Both the position numbers and the translations under genes were made by a program. A stretch of 34,088 nucleotides of DNA from Candidatus Zambryskibacteria bacterium RIFCSPHIGHO2_01_FULL_46_25 (GTDB lineage Bacteria > Patescibacteriota > Minisyncoccia > Phycocordibacterales > Zambryskibacteraceae). The DNA is taken from positions 134,413 through 168,500 of the forward strand of contig MHVH01000005.1 of the NCBI GenBank assembly GCA_001825155.1, read 5' to 3'. Shown here one piece after another: positions 23,020 through 30,408 of this stretch (positions are counted from its first letter, which is position 1; each line of letters begins with the position of its first letter). The notes beneath the pieces were generated by a model that saw only the letters and a program-made list of their open reading frames with translations, had not been told where the DNA came from and ran no database searches.

Positions 23020-24529
23020 GCCAGTGCAGAGCTTTCTCGTCATTCTTCTCGCTCAAATACAGAAGTGTCAGATTCTCAATCGCGCCCGGGTAGGGATACT
23101 TCTGCTTGAGAGATTCGTGATACATTTGCTCCGCTTCACGCGGTCTTCCTTGCTTCCAATAGACAAGACCAAGATTGTTTAGGCCTTTCGAATACACGGG
23201 TTTAATGGCCTTGCTCGCTTCCAGATATTTTGCCGCCGTCTCAAAATCACCGCGGAAGTAGTAAACCGTGCCGGCATTCGAGAGCGAGAGCACACTCTTG
23301 GGCGCGCATTCGGCGGCGTTTAGGAAAAGTTTTTCCTCGCTCATCCATACCGACTGCCGCTGGAAAGAAATAATTACGTAGATAATAATAAGTAATCCCC
23401 CAACCCCCTTTATCAAGGGGGTAATCCAATTTTTCCCCTCCCCTGATAAGGGGAGGGTTAGGGAGGAATTTAAGACATAGGCGACAAACAATGCAAAACC
23501 CAGCGATGGATAGAAAAACAATCTCTCCCCCGCTATCGTTCCAACTGGGAAAATAAGATTCGATACAGGAATAAAGCTCGCGAGAAATATTGCCGAAGCA
23601 AACGAAATAATTGGTCGACGACGCAAGAAAAAGAAGAAAGAAACAATGGCGGCAAATAGCACTAGAGCGCCGAGAATCGCTCCGGCAGACATGAATGACG
23701 CGATGGGAATCTGATTGTATGAATAATCCGAGCAGAGATTGGCGGGCCAAAAAGTTTTGGAAACATATATCCAAAGAATTTGAAGCCCGGTGGCAATGCG
23801 ATCGGGCACACTAGCAAAGAGAAGTGGATTCTCAATTATGCTCGTCTCCACGCCGAGGAAGTGCGCCGGTCCGAGCACCAAGAGCCGCAAGATAAAATAA
23901 ATGGAAGCTCCCATTGCAACACCGAGTGTTGCAGGCGAAAGAACTTTTCGTTTTTGGATTACCATAATTAGTACCGCGAGTGGTACTACCGCGACTGCTG
24001 TTTCCTTCGCGCCTATTGCCAGAAACATCCAGAGACCGGCAAGCCAGAAATTAATTTTTTCCTTGCTAAATTCCAGAAGCAGAAGAAGTGAGAAGAAGAG
24101 TGCCAGAAGTTCCGAGCGACCGGAGATGTTGGCCACCACTTCCGTATGTATCGGTAGAACTAGAAAAATGAGCGCCGAGAGATACGCCAGCCATTCATTT
24201 TCAAAAAGTCTTTTGACCAGAAGATAAATGCACGCGCAAATGCCGAAATACAGAAAGAGATTAATGAGATGGAAGCCGAACGCACCTTCGCCGAGAAAGA
24301 CGGTGTTGAAGAGATAGCTCAGAAGCGTTACCGGCCGGTAGAGCCCTGCCTCAACAATCCAGTACGGATGCGTGGCCACTTGGACGACCTGGTCGAGTCC
24401 GGTAAAAAGCTCTTGATGCTCGGCAATACCGCGGTCATCGAAGACGAATCCGCCGGCCAGAGACTGGCCGTAGATAATCAAGACAAGCGCGCCGAGAATT
24501 CCAAAAAAGATTTTCTCTTTTTTTGTCAT
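22967..24529 (-). CDS. TMTC-like membrane glycosyltransferase with C-terminal TPRs
   Basis: A 520-aa polytopic protein with about ten membrane segments. The acidic pair in FVFDDRGI (first external loop) and HTEVVANISGRSELLAL match GT-C enzymes of the TMTC/O-mannosyltransferase type, which move a sugar from a lipid carrier to outer-face proteins. Residues about 405-505 form TPR repeats (ALxNAGTVYYFRGDFETAAK-type, GLNNLGLVYWKQGRPREAEQ). The start lies 1 nt after the 3' end of tRNA-Gly. A loop (about 363-383, LTLPLSGEGKNWITPLIKGV) is encoded by two hairpins. The sugar and acceptor are unknown. Confidence 0.8.
   Translation of the reverse strand: MTKKEKIFFGILGALVLIIYGQSLAGGFVFDDRGIAEHQELFTGLDQVVQVATHPYWIVEAGLYRPVTLLSYLFNTVFLGEGAFGFHLINLFLYFGICACIYLLVKRLFENEWLAYLSALIFLVLPIHTEVVANISGRSELLALFFSLLLLLEFSKEKINFWLAGLWMFLAIGAKETAVAVVPLAVLIMVIQKRKVLSPATLGVAMGASIYFILRLLVLGPAHFLGVETSIIENPLLFASVPDRIATGLQILWIYVSKTFWPANLCSDYSYNQIPIASFMSAGAILGALVLFAAIVSFFFFLRRRPIISFASAIFLASFIPVSNLIFPVGTIAGERLFFYPSLGFALFVAYVLNSSLTLPLSGEGKNWITPLIKGVGGLLIIIYVIISFQRQSVWMSEEKLFLNAAECAPKSVLSLSNAGTVYYFRGDFETAAKYLEASKAIKPVYSKGLNNLGLVYWKQGRPREAEQMYHESLKQKYPYPGAIENLTLLYLSEKNDEKALHWLKIMYPNVGDSALRSLF
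23404..23457. repeat. Two hairpins inside the TMTC-like gene
   Basis: CCCCCTT-TATC-AAGGGGG (23404-23421) and CCCTCCCCT-GATA-AGGGGAGGG (23436-23457). The two loops are related (TATC and its complement GATA), as expected for arms of one mobile palindromic element. Read in frame in a loop between membrane segments. Confidence 0.8.
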
Positions 24530-24530
24530 G

Positions 24531-24601
24531 TGCGAGATGGGAGAATCGAACTCCCGTCCGATGCTTGGGAAGCACCAGTTCTGCCACTAAACTAATCTCG
24601 C
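24531..24601 (-). tRNA. tRNA-Gly (CCC)
   Basis: Acceptor GCGAGAT pairs with ATCTCGC, discriminator A. Anticodon stem GGTGC/GCATC holds TTCCCAA, anticodon CCC. T-arm CGGGA-type stem with loop TTCGATT. CCA is not encoded. The next gene's ATG (24529) begins 1 nt after the discriminator. Confidence 0.94.
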
Positions 24602-24640
24602 TGCTAATTCATTCTACTTTAACTTTTTATTTAATGAAGA

Positions 24641-24669
24641 GGGTCACCTGAGAAATCCCAGAGTGACCC
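24641..24669. terminator. Hairpin after the zinc-ribbon gene
   Basis: GGGTCAC (24641-24647) and GTGACCC (24663-24669) with inner CTG/CAG pairing. It follows the stop at 24672 on the minus strand. No T-tract, so it may be an attenuator or processing site before tRNA-Gly instead of a true terminator. Confidence 0.4.
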
Positions 24670-24671
24670 CC

Positions 24672-24836
24672 TTAACCGGCCTTGCTGTAGAAGTTTTTCT
24701 TGCCACACCAAGGGCAAAACCAATCCTTTTTCCCCTTAGGGGCATCCCCGACTGTCCACCACTTCAAGCAAAAATGGCAGTGGAAGTGGTGCAAGAGTTC
24801 CACCGAGCGCCTGATTTTCTTCAATCCGACCTTCAT
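24672..24836 (-). CDS. Small zinc-ribbon protein, 54 aa
   Basis: ATG 24836 opens MKVGLKKIRRSVELLHHFHC and continues HFCLKWWTVGDAPKGKKDWF then CPWCGKKNFYSKAG. Two C-x-x-C pairs (C20-x2-C23 and C41-x2-C44) plus a His-rich start form a zinc ribbon. Small proteins with this HCxxCxKWWxxGDAP pattern occur in CPR genomes, but no function is known to me. It has one of the few clear Shine-Dalgarno sequences in the window, AAGGAG 9 nt before ATG. tRNA-Gly and the TMTC-like gene follow on the same strand. Confidence 0.8.
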   Translation of the reverse strand: MKVGLKKIRRSVELLHHFHCHFCLKWWTVGDAPKGKKDWFCPWCGKKNFYSKAG

Positions 24837-25300
24837 TTAACACTTCTCCTTGAATACGTCCTAAAATACCCTACTTCAGTGATGCAATTTAATCAAATGT
24901 GGCTCTATACGAGTCTGCTCGAACCTACTTTATCAAAAATTCTTGATTCTAACTAACTCGCACGCCCTGCGGGCGTGCTCGTGCCTCTCGTCTTACAGAC
25001 GCCGTACACCTTTCGCACCTTCGGTGCTCAAGGCCCTTCGGAAGCGCACAGCGCTTCCTCAGCCTTTCCGCTATCAAACTTTCAGTGTTGGCGGTGATAA
25101 GACTTTTTTGAATGCATGCCCCGTAGCGAGCTTCGCTCTGCTACTGGGGGAATGAGCGGAAAGGGGCTCGGCTAGGAATACAAGATACTCGGTGCTCGGT
25201 CTGATTGTTTGTGGAGCGTCCGCGCCTAAAGCGGGTGCACCACTCGGCATCCGCCTCGGGCTGTTTCCGCTAGGGCTACGAGCGCCTAGATGCCTATGTG

Positions 25301-25363
25301 CGGGTAGTGAGCGAACGGCTCAAATACCAGTAAATGAGCCGTTCGCTCTACCCGCCTCTTTTT
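25301..25363 (+). terminator. Strong 20-bp hairpin followed by TCTTTTT
   Basis: CGGGTA plus GAGCGAACGGCTCA pair with TGAGCCGTTCGCTC plus TACCCG, with a 2-base bulge and a 12-base loop. CCTCTTTTT follows on the + strand, making a possible intrinsic terminator. It shares the core AACGGCTCA with the palindromes at 26132 and 30364. Confidence 0.5.
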
Positions 25364-25388
25364 GGGGAGAGGAAAGGTTCCTCTCCCC
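25364..25388. repeat. Perfect palindrome (11+3+11)
   Basis: GGGGAGAGGAA-AGG-TTCCTCTCCCC, directly after the T-tract of the preceding hairpin. Confidence 0.8.
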
Positions 25389-25634
25389 AGCTTCGGGCTC
25401 CTCCTCGTTCCTTCGGAGTCCGCCCTCGCACAACCCCTCTCCTTGTTTTCATCTCTGTGTGAGTTGTGTCGCTACGCTTTCGTGTTTTGTGGCTTCGTTC
25501 GGGTCGGCGCTCGTCTTTAGTCACAGACGCCCTAGCGGTTCTCAGCCCGAGGCTCTTTAGTTTCTGTGCTTGCCCCACACCACCCGTGCGCGCACATTCT
25601 GCCGCGAGGTTAGTGAGGGGGCGGCAGAACTCCC

Positions 25635-26327
25635 TTACATTCGGGAATACGATACAGGTTTTCCGGTCCTTCCATTCTGTCTTACCTTTCCTCCTCTCTC
25701 TAGTTGCTCAAGGTATCTGGTAGCTGTTGCATCCGAGACATGCAGAAGCTTTTCTACATCATCATTAGTAATATTTGCTTGCTTCAAAAACATTCCCATT
25801 ATCTTTTCCAGTTTCTTGCGCTTTCGGAATTGTATAACTTCTCTGGCTTTTATCAGTAGTTCACGAGCCAAACTTGTTTGGATTACGGGCGGAGTTGAGA
25901 CTTGGGGTTGTGGCGCAGAAACAGGTTCGGGGGTAGGAGTGGGTGTTTCTTGCGGTGAGCTTGTCGAAGGGGTCGAAACCGGTTCGGGGATTGGTTCAGT
26001 AGGGGTTGGCGGTAGTTGCGCTGACTCTGGGGTAGGAGATGGCTCTATCGGTGCTATGTAGAGCTCTGGGACGGATTCCGGCACTTGGTTAGAGTCAGGT
26101 GCTGGTACGGGTGTAGGATTTGGCTCTGGGTCCAACGGCTCAACGGGTTGAGCCGTTGGGGTTTCCTCGACCACTGCCGGTTCTGTGATTGGTTCGGGTA
26201 CAGGCGGAGTTACTACTGCCGGTTCAGGTTGGATTGGTGCTGGTTCAAGTATTGCTTCGCCCGCCGAAGCCTCAGGCGTAGGCTGGGGCTCGCTTACAAC
26301 AGATTCAGTTGTAGTTTCTTCGGCCAT
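25635..26327 (-). CDS. Pro/Glu-rich protein with C-terminal winged helix
   Basis: 230 residues. The first about 145 are low complexity, almost all Pro, Glu, Thr, Val and Ser (EPxPxP patterns), so probably disordered. The last about 80 are a basic helix (LLIKAREVIQFRKRKKLEK) and a winged-helix domain with ITNDDVEKLLHVSDATATRY and a wing GKVRQNGRTGKPVSYSRM. That domain is clearly related to the C-terminus of the 95-aa neighbour. The ATG overlaps the neighbour's TAA by one base (TAATG), so they form one operon. A palindrome at 26132-26159 encodes part of the Pro-rich region. The function is unknown. Confidence 0.75.
   Translation of the reverse strand: MAEETTTESVVSEPQPTPEASAGEAILEPAPIQPEPAVVTPPVPEPITEPAVVEETPTAQPVEPLDPEPNPTPVPAPDSNQVPESVPELYIAPIEPSPTPESAQLPPTPTEPIPEPVSTPSTSSPQETPTPTPEPVSAPQPQVSTPPVIQTSLARELLIKAREVIQFRKRKKLEKIMGMFLKQANITNDDVEKLLHVSDATATRYLEQLERGGKVRQNGRTGKPVSYSRM
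25952..25968. repeat. 17-bp repeat shared with ftsQ (6237-6253)
   Basis: GCGGTGAGCTTGTCGAA, exact complement of the ftsQ copy. It lies in the region coding for the Pro-rich stretch. Confidence 0.7.
26132..26159. repeat. Perfect palindrome inside the Pro-rich gene (13+2+13)
   Basis: CCAACGGCTCAAC-GG-GTTGAGCCGTTGG. Same core and loop position as the intergenic palindrome at 30364-30389. Confidence 0.88.
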
Positions 26328-26614
26328 TAGACTCTTTCGTAACTCACATATCTGCCGGTTTTTCCAACTTGTCTTACTTTCCCTTCTTTTTCTAATTCAT
26401 CGAAGTATCTAGTAGCCGTGGCATCGGAAATACCGAGCATCGCTTCAACATCATTGTTGGTAAGCGGGTGGTTTGTTTCCAGAAGCTCAAAAATTGCTTG
26501 TTTATTCCGTTTCTTTTCTTCCTGTTGCTTAGAAATGAAGCCGACCTCCTGCTTTTTAGAAGCAACAAAATAACCGAGGAGAAAACCGATAATAAGTGTG
26601 ATTATGAAATACAT
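26327..26614 (-). CDS. Membrane-anchored winged-helix protein, 95 aa
   Basis: Residues 3-18 (FIITLIIGFLLGYFVA) are a membrane helix. A short charged linker (KKQEVGFISKQQEEKKRN) leads to a winged-helix domain, residues about 38-95 (QAIFELLETNHPLTNNDVEA, GISDATATRYFDELEKEGKV, wing QVGKTGRYVSYERV). The DNA-binding part closely resembles the end of the 230-aa neighbour, so the two probably arose by duplication. A regulator tied to the membrane could sense envelope state, but no sensor domain is visible. TGA-TACAAT lies 6 nt before ATG. Confidence 0.75.
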   Translation of the reverse strand: MYFIITLIIGFLLGYFVASKKQEVGFISKQQEEKKRNKQAIFELLETNHPLTNNDVEAMLGISDATATRYFDELEKEGKVRQVGKTGRYVSYERV

Positions 26615-26629
26615 ATGAATATTGTATCA
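26615..26629 (-). promoter_or_regulatory. Extended -10 of the winged-helix pair, 6 nt before ATG
   Basis: Minus strand TGA-TACAAT-ATTCAT-ATG; same layout as ftsQ, parB, hicB and the GT8 gene. Confidence 0.55.
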
Positions 26630-26645
26630 AATTTTTTTACTCCAT

Positions 26646-27785
26646 CTAGTTTGATTGATATTGATTCTTTAATATCTCGCTAAGAATTTTAATTGATTTT
26701 TCGATATCACCATTATCTATCGAGGCAGTATCACCATGGTGGATAACATTTCTTATACACAGAGGAAGCAAAACATCTTTTCCAATTCCCAGATCCATCT
26801 TCTTTATAACTAAACCTTCGTTATTTAGAATTCGTATCATTTCATTTGATGTCTTTTCTATACCAGATTTACCCAGTCGCCACTTTTTACTTCCGCCCAT
26901 CTTTTCATGTACTTTGTTAAATAGTGCAATATGTAGGTTTTCGTCCGCAACATTACCAAAATCCGTCATGCCTTCTTCTGGTTTTTGAGTTTCATTGTTT
27001 ATTTTTTTGAAGGAATAGATTTTTATATCATCATTACCTAAGTTTGAATACAAAAAATAAGGATCGTGAGTTGAAACAATGATTGTTATCTTATCGTCCA
27101 CATCAATAATATCCTTTATTGCTTTGTTTATGTTTCTTTTAAGTTCTGGATGAAGAAAAATTTCTGGTTCCTCAAATAGGATTAATGTTTCTTTATTTGC
27201 TGCCTCGTCAGCTGGTCCATATTTTTTATAGAGATCCACATATGATTTTAAAATCGAAGCAATAAACATTCTTTGATATCCTTGACCAATTTGATTTATT
27301 TTTAAGTCTTTCTCTACCCCAGTTTCTTTAATTAGAAACTTGTTAAACAAGGACTGAATTATTGGTTCTATTTTGATAACGGTGCTTTCTAGATCGTTCT
27401 TAATCTCCATTTCGTCCTTAGAAGTGAATTGCTTAAAATTGTTATTTGTTTGCTTTACCAGAAATCCCAACTTCTCTTTAAGACCCCACTCGTCTTCAAT
27501 TTTTATAGGTATATTGAGATTATTAAATAGTTTTACTACATTACTAACCAATCCAGAGGTGGCCGCTGATTCCTTGAACTGATCATCTGAGGGATTTACA
27601 TCATTTGCTCTAATATATACAATTTCTACTTTTTCTGATTTATTGAACTGTTCCTCTATTGCTTCAAAAAATTTTGTTTTCCCGACATTATTTTGACCGA
27701 CTATTATATTTAGTCTCGCCATGTTTGGTAAACAAAAACCCTCTGGTATCGGCTGGTTAGCTTTTGTTATTTTAATTTCTTGCAT
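26646..27785 (-). CDS. ABC/OLD-type AAA ATPase of a probable defence pair
   Basis: 379 residues. Walker A is G30QNNVGKT37 near the N-terminus, the signature-like QIGQGYQRMFIASIL lies mid-protein, Walker B is ETLILFEEPEIFLHPE, and ITIIVSTHDPYFL is the switch/H-loop. These are SMC/RecF/OLD-like ATPases found in many anti-phage systems. The C-terminus (IRNVIHHGDTASIDNGDIEKSIKILSEIL) resembles tails of ATPases from such systems; no TOPRIM nuclease is fused. It starts 6 nt after the stop of the nuclease-methyltransferase gene, so the two form an operon. TAAAAT lies 8 nt before ATG. Confidence 0.8.
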   Translation of the reverse strand: MQEIKITKANQPIPEGFCLPNMARLNIIVGQNNVGKTKFFEAIEEQFNKSEKVEIVYIRANDVNPSDDQFKESAATSGLVSNVVKLFNNLNIPIKIEDEWGLKEKLGFLVKQTNNNFKQFTSKDEMEIKNDLESTVIKIEPIIQSLFNKFLIKETGVEKDLKINQIGQGYQRMFIASILKSYVDLYKKYGPADEAANKETLILFEEPEIFLHPELKRNINKAIKDIIDVDDKITIIVSTHDPYFLYSNLGNDDIKIYSFKKINNETQKPEEGMTDFGNVADENLHIALFNKVHEKMGGSKKWRLGKSGIEKTSNEMIRILNNEGLVIKKMDLGIGKDVLLPLCIRNVIHHGDTASIDNGDIEKSIKILSEILKNQYQSN

Positions 27786-27791
27786 GATGAT

Positions 27792-30272
27792 TTATTTTAG
27801 TAACTCATACTCAAACAGCTTCGGCTGAATAATATTTTCGTAGTATTTGGCTAATTTTGTCTTTAAACTAATGATTGTCGTATTCAGTTCCGGATAGTTG
27901 TAAATCCACTCGTCGTTTTCATTTTTATAACGAGAGTTAAGTTCCTCGTCGATCTGATACGTGCCATAAGTACATTTCTTGTCATAGTTCTTTGTGGATC
28001 TAGCTTTTGACAGCACCTCAGAAAAAGCGTCCAACAAATCCTGCTCTTCTTTGGTGAGTTTGTGCGATGTTATCTTACTGCTTGCTAACGTTCCTTTGTC
28101 AAAACAGAGTTCGTTTTTATAAAATCGGCCGTCACTGCCATCGAAGCTACGGCAATGATTACGCTGGCTCAAACAAGCAAATATAAAACAGCTTTTTAAG
28201 AAATCCTTGTCCTTAAGATAATGATCGCCTCCGTCAGCGGTTGTGAAATATACATCGCGCTCATACCAATTCTTTTGAGGATAGAGTTTTGCTGCAAATA
28301 ACGGTAACTTATCTACAAAATTATCTGATCGGAGATAGAAACCCTGAGATTTTTCTAAGCCATTGTATGTAATAGTTCTGGTCAGTGAATAACTGATAGG
28401 ATCTAAGTTATAGCTCGTAATCCTTAGGTGACCGACTATATTGTCATTGTATATTGCCTTGCGTGTAATTTTTTTATCCGACTCTATACCAGATAATTCA
28501 CATACAACTTCGGTTTTAATATCATTACTAAAAGTCCGTATATCTTTGTAAACCTGTTGCATCGGGCGATGTACCTTTCTAATTTCAATATTATGTAACT
28601 CAACCACCTCATCATCTTCTTGCTCTGGTGTTCTCTTTGTATCTATATCAAAAGCTTTGAGTGTTAGTTTCTCACGGCTATTGTCCATGTTCTGCCATAA
28701 AATACAACTAATAGCGCTAGGACCAGCATGGAAGAACTGGCGGTTAAATAAAAAGCCGTCAATAAATTTCTTTTCACCAAGACCGAGCGACTTCCAATAT
28801 TTTATCGGGCTAAACAATACAAAATAATCATCGGGTTTCGTGAGATAGTGTTTCCACCCTGACCAAATAAACAAATTTGCTAATTCTCGGTGGCTAGCTT
28901 CGTTTGTTCCTGCTTTCTTAAATTCTTCATAGACGAATGACTTGCTAGTATTTTGATTTTTTATCTTGGCAGCTTCATCTCGATACGGTGGATTTTCCAA
29001 CAGGATTATGTTTGTTTTCTTGTCCTTAATAAAGCCTGAAAGCATTGCGATGCTTTCGCTATACTCCTTAGTCATTCCGGTTGACTTTTGTCCCGTAACA
29101 AATTGAGAGCTCAGCGCATCACCACCTTCAACTAAAGCCTTCTTGTTACTAACTTCCTGTGGTGGTGGGATGATTAGCTTGACACGATCTCCAATGCGCT
29201 CGTATAGCACTATCCATTCCTTCAATTCATAAGTGTTAACAATAGTGTGCGACAACTCATTGTCAAAAATATAATTGCGTACCTTGATAGATGTTTCGTA
29301 TTTCTTTAATTCCGCCAGTGTAATCTCGTTTATTGTTTTTTTACTTCTCCCTAAAATCAAATCTACGCCATCGCCAACGCTAGAGATATATTCCTTCTTG
29401 AAACTCCTATCAACGTACTTACCTAATTCGCCAATTGTAATATCATCCACACTTTTATCAGTTAAAAACTCTTCTAGGTTGCCTGTACCGGCGCAGCGGT
29501 CAAGAATGATATAGTCATGGCCTTTCGGTATCTGCTTAATGGCCTTACGGACCAATTCTGTAGCTTTGAGACAATATGCTGGAGGAGTATAAAAAGCACC
29601 AAGTTCTTTTTTGTGCTGCTTATCATTAAGCAGGTCCATGATGTACTTGAAATCCCTTTCATCACCTGTCCACGGATAGATATAAGCAGCAAAATGTTTA
29701 GGGGCACGTAACTCCTTAAAAAGTTTAATTTTACTAGCAGTCGGATTTTCTAGATAAAACCGATTTGACCAACCGACAACATCGAATAAGTCAATATGAA
29801 TTTGGGTATATTTTTCTACATCTAGAATTTCTGTAATCCGTCGTAGGCCAGCTAAATTACTGTAATCAATCTTTTCTGATTGAAGGTTAGTCCCAAAATC
29901 AGCATTATCTTTGCTTGCTGCACCGGCATAGGGTATTTCTATATATGAAAGAAAATCTTGAGAATTAAACAAGTAAGCATTTTCTTCATTTAGTGCGACT
30001 AGTAAGATTTGCGCGGGTATAGGATCTCCTTTTACTCTTCGGTGACTGAGATATTTTATTGCCTGAAATAGCGCCTTATTAATGTCCGGGATAGTGAGTT
30101 TGAATTCGAATAAGGTACCTTTATATACCCCGTCAGTATTATGAGTTAGTTCCACGTCGGCATCTATCCTTAAATCAACAAAGAATTGTATCTGACCTTC
30201 ACGTTCAGATGAGAAATTCTTTTTTGGTTTAGTTAGTTTTTTTGCCATACTTTGTACTTCGCCCTTAGCCAT
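27792..30272 (-). CDS. Fused nuclease and N6-adenine methyltransferase (type IIG-like)
   Basis: 826 residues. The N-terminus has a PD-(D/E)xK-type nuclease pattern: D47, E56-F-K58, then Q70-AIKYL. The methyltransferase follows: GAFYTPP (225-231), motif I D258RCAGTGNLE and motif IV N427PPY430, typical of N6-adenine enzymes of type IIG or BREX PglX kind. The C-terminal third (about 520-826) would hold the target-recognition region. The length suits a single-chain restriction-modification enzyme. An AAA ATPase is next in the operon. ATG 30272 is taken as the start; MAKKLTKPK at 30248 is an alternative. AT-rich, probably acquired. Confidence 0.82.
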   Translation of the reverse strand: MAKGEVQSMAKKLTKPKKNFSSEREGQIQFFVDLRIDADVELTHNTDGVYKGTLFEFKLTIPDINKALFQAIKYLSHRRVKGDPIPAQILLVALNEENAYLFNSQDFLSYIEIPYAGAASKDNADFGTNLQSEKIDYSNLAGLRRITEILDVEKYTQIHIDLFDVVGWSNRFYLENPTASKIKLFKELRAPKHFAAYIYPWTGDERDFKYIMDLLNDKQHKKELGAFYTPPAYCLKATELVRKAIKQIPKGHDYIILDRCAGTGNLEEFLTDKSVDDITIGELGKYVDRSFKKEYISSVGDGVDLILGRSKKTINEITLAELKKYETSIKVRNYIFDNELSHTIVNTYELKEWIVLYERIGDRVKLIIPPPQEVSNKKALVEGGDALSSQFVTGQKSTGMTKEYSESIAMLSGFIKDKKTNIILLENPPYRDEAAKIKNQNTSKSFVYEEFKKAGTNEASHRELANLFIWSGWKHYLTKPDDYFVLFSPIKYWKSLGLGEKKFIDGFLFNRQFFHAGPSAISCILWQNMDNSREKLTLKAFDIDTKRTPEQEDDEVVELHNIEIRKVHRPMQQVYKDIRTFSNDIKTEVVCELSGIESDKKITRKAIYNDNIVGHLRITSYNLDPISYSLTRTITYNGLEKSQGFYLRSDNFVDKLPLFAAKLYPQKNWYERDVYFTTADGGDHYLKDKDFLKSCFIFACLSQRNHCRSFDGSDGRFYKNELCFDKGTLASSKITSHKLTKEEQDLLDAFSEVLSKARSTKNYDKKCTYGTYQIDEELNSRYKNENDEWIYNYPELNTTIISLKTKLAKYYENIIQPKLFEYELLK

Positions 30273-30276
30273 CTTG

Positions 30277-30309
30277 ACATTCTTAAATATTGCTTGCCTA
30301 TAAGAATGT
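30277..30309. promoter_or_regulatory. Inverted repeat upstream of the restriction-like operon
   Basis: ACATTCTTA (30277-30285) and TAAGAATGT (30301-30309) with 15 bases between, directly upstream of ATG 30272. A dimeric repressor could bind here. No controller gene is adjacent. Confidence 0.45.
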
Positions 30310-30363
30310 TGCCGTTTCTTTATAATCCCACAGATTCCTCATTTTTGAAACTTACTGATTTAT

Positions 30364-30389
30364 CAACGGCTCAATGGATTGAGCCGTTG
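30364..30389. repeat. Palindrome of the AACGGCTCA family (12+2+12)
   Basis: CAACGGCTCAAT-GG-ATTGAGCCGTTG in the gap between the phosphatase stop and the nuclease-methyltransferase promoter. No T-tract follows on either strand, so it is not a standard terminator. Confidence 0.85.
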
Positions 30390-30408
30390 GCAAAAAATCC
30401 CTTTTCTG

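Larger units (their letters stand above)
24961..25634. other. Hairpin-rich, GC-rich stretch without a convincing gene
   Basis: About 670 bp with at least six hairpins: 24961-24977 (CACGCCC/GGGCGTG), 25015-25027, 25040-25058 (GGAAGCGC/GCGCTTCC), 25119-25149 (CCCC-GTAGC-GAG), 25301-25354 (20 bp) and 25364-25388 (11 bp, 3-base loop). Arms 25062-25072 and 25154-25163 (CCTTTCCGCT/AGCGGAAAGG) can also pair over a distance. Short frames across it have no recognisable family. It may be a large structured RNA or a cluster of palindromic repeats; the strand is unclear. Confidence 0.45.

Noticed and set aside
25348-25578. Basic 76-residue frame on the minus strand in the hairpin-rich region
   Set aside because: No recognisable family and it is crossed by strong hairpins; composition looks like that of GC-rich non-coding DNA.
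24961-25634. Known stable RNA (SRP, RNase P, tmRNA)
   Set aside because: The conserved motifs of these RNAs that I know were not found on either strand.
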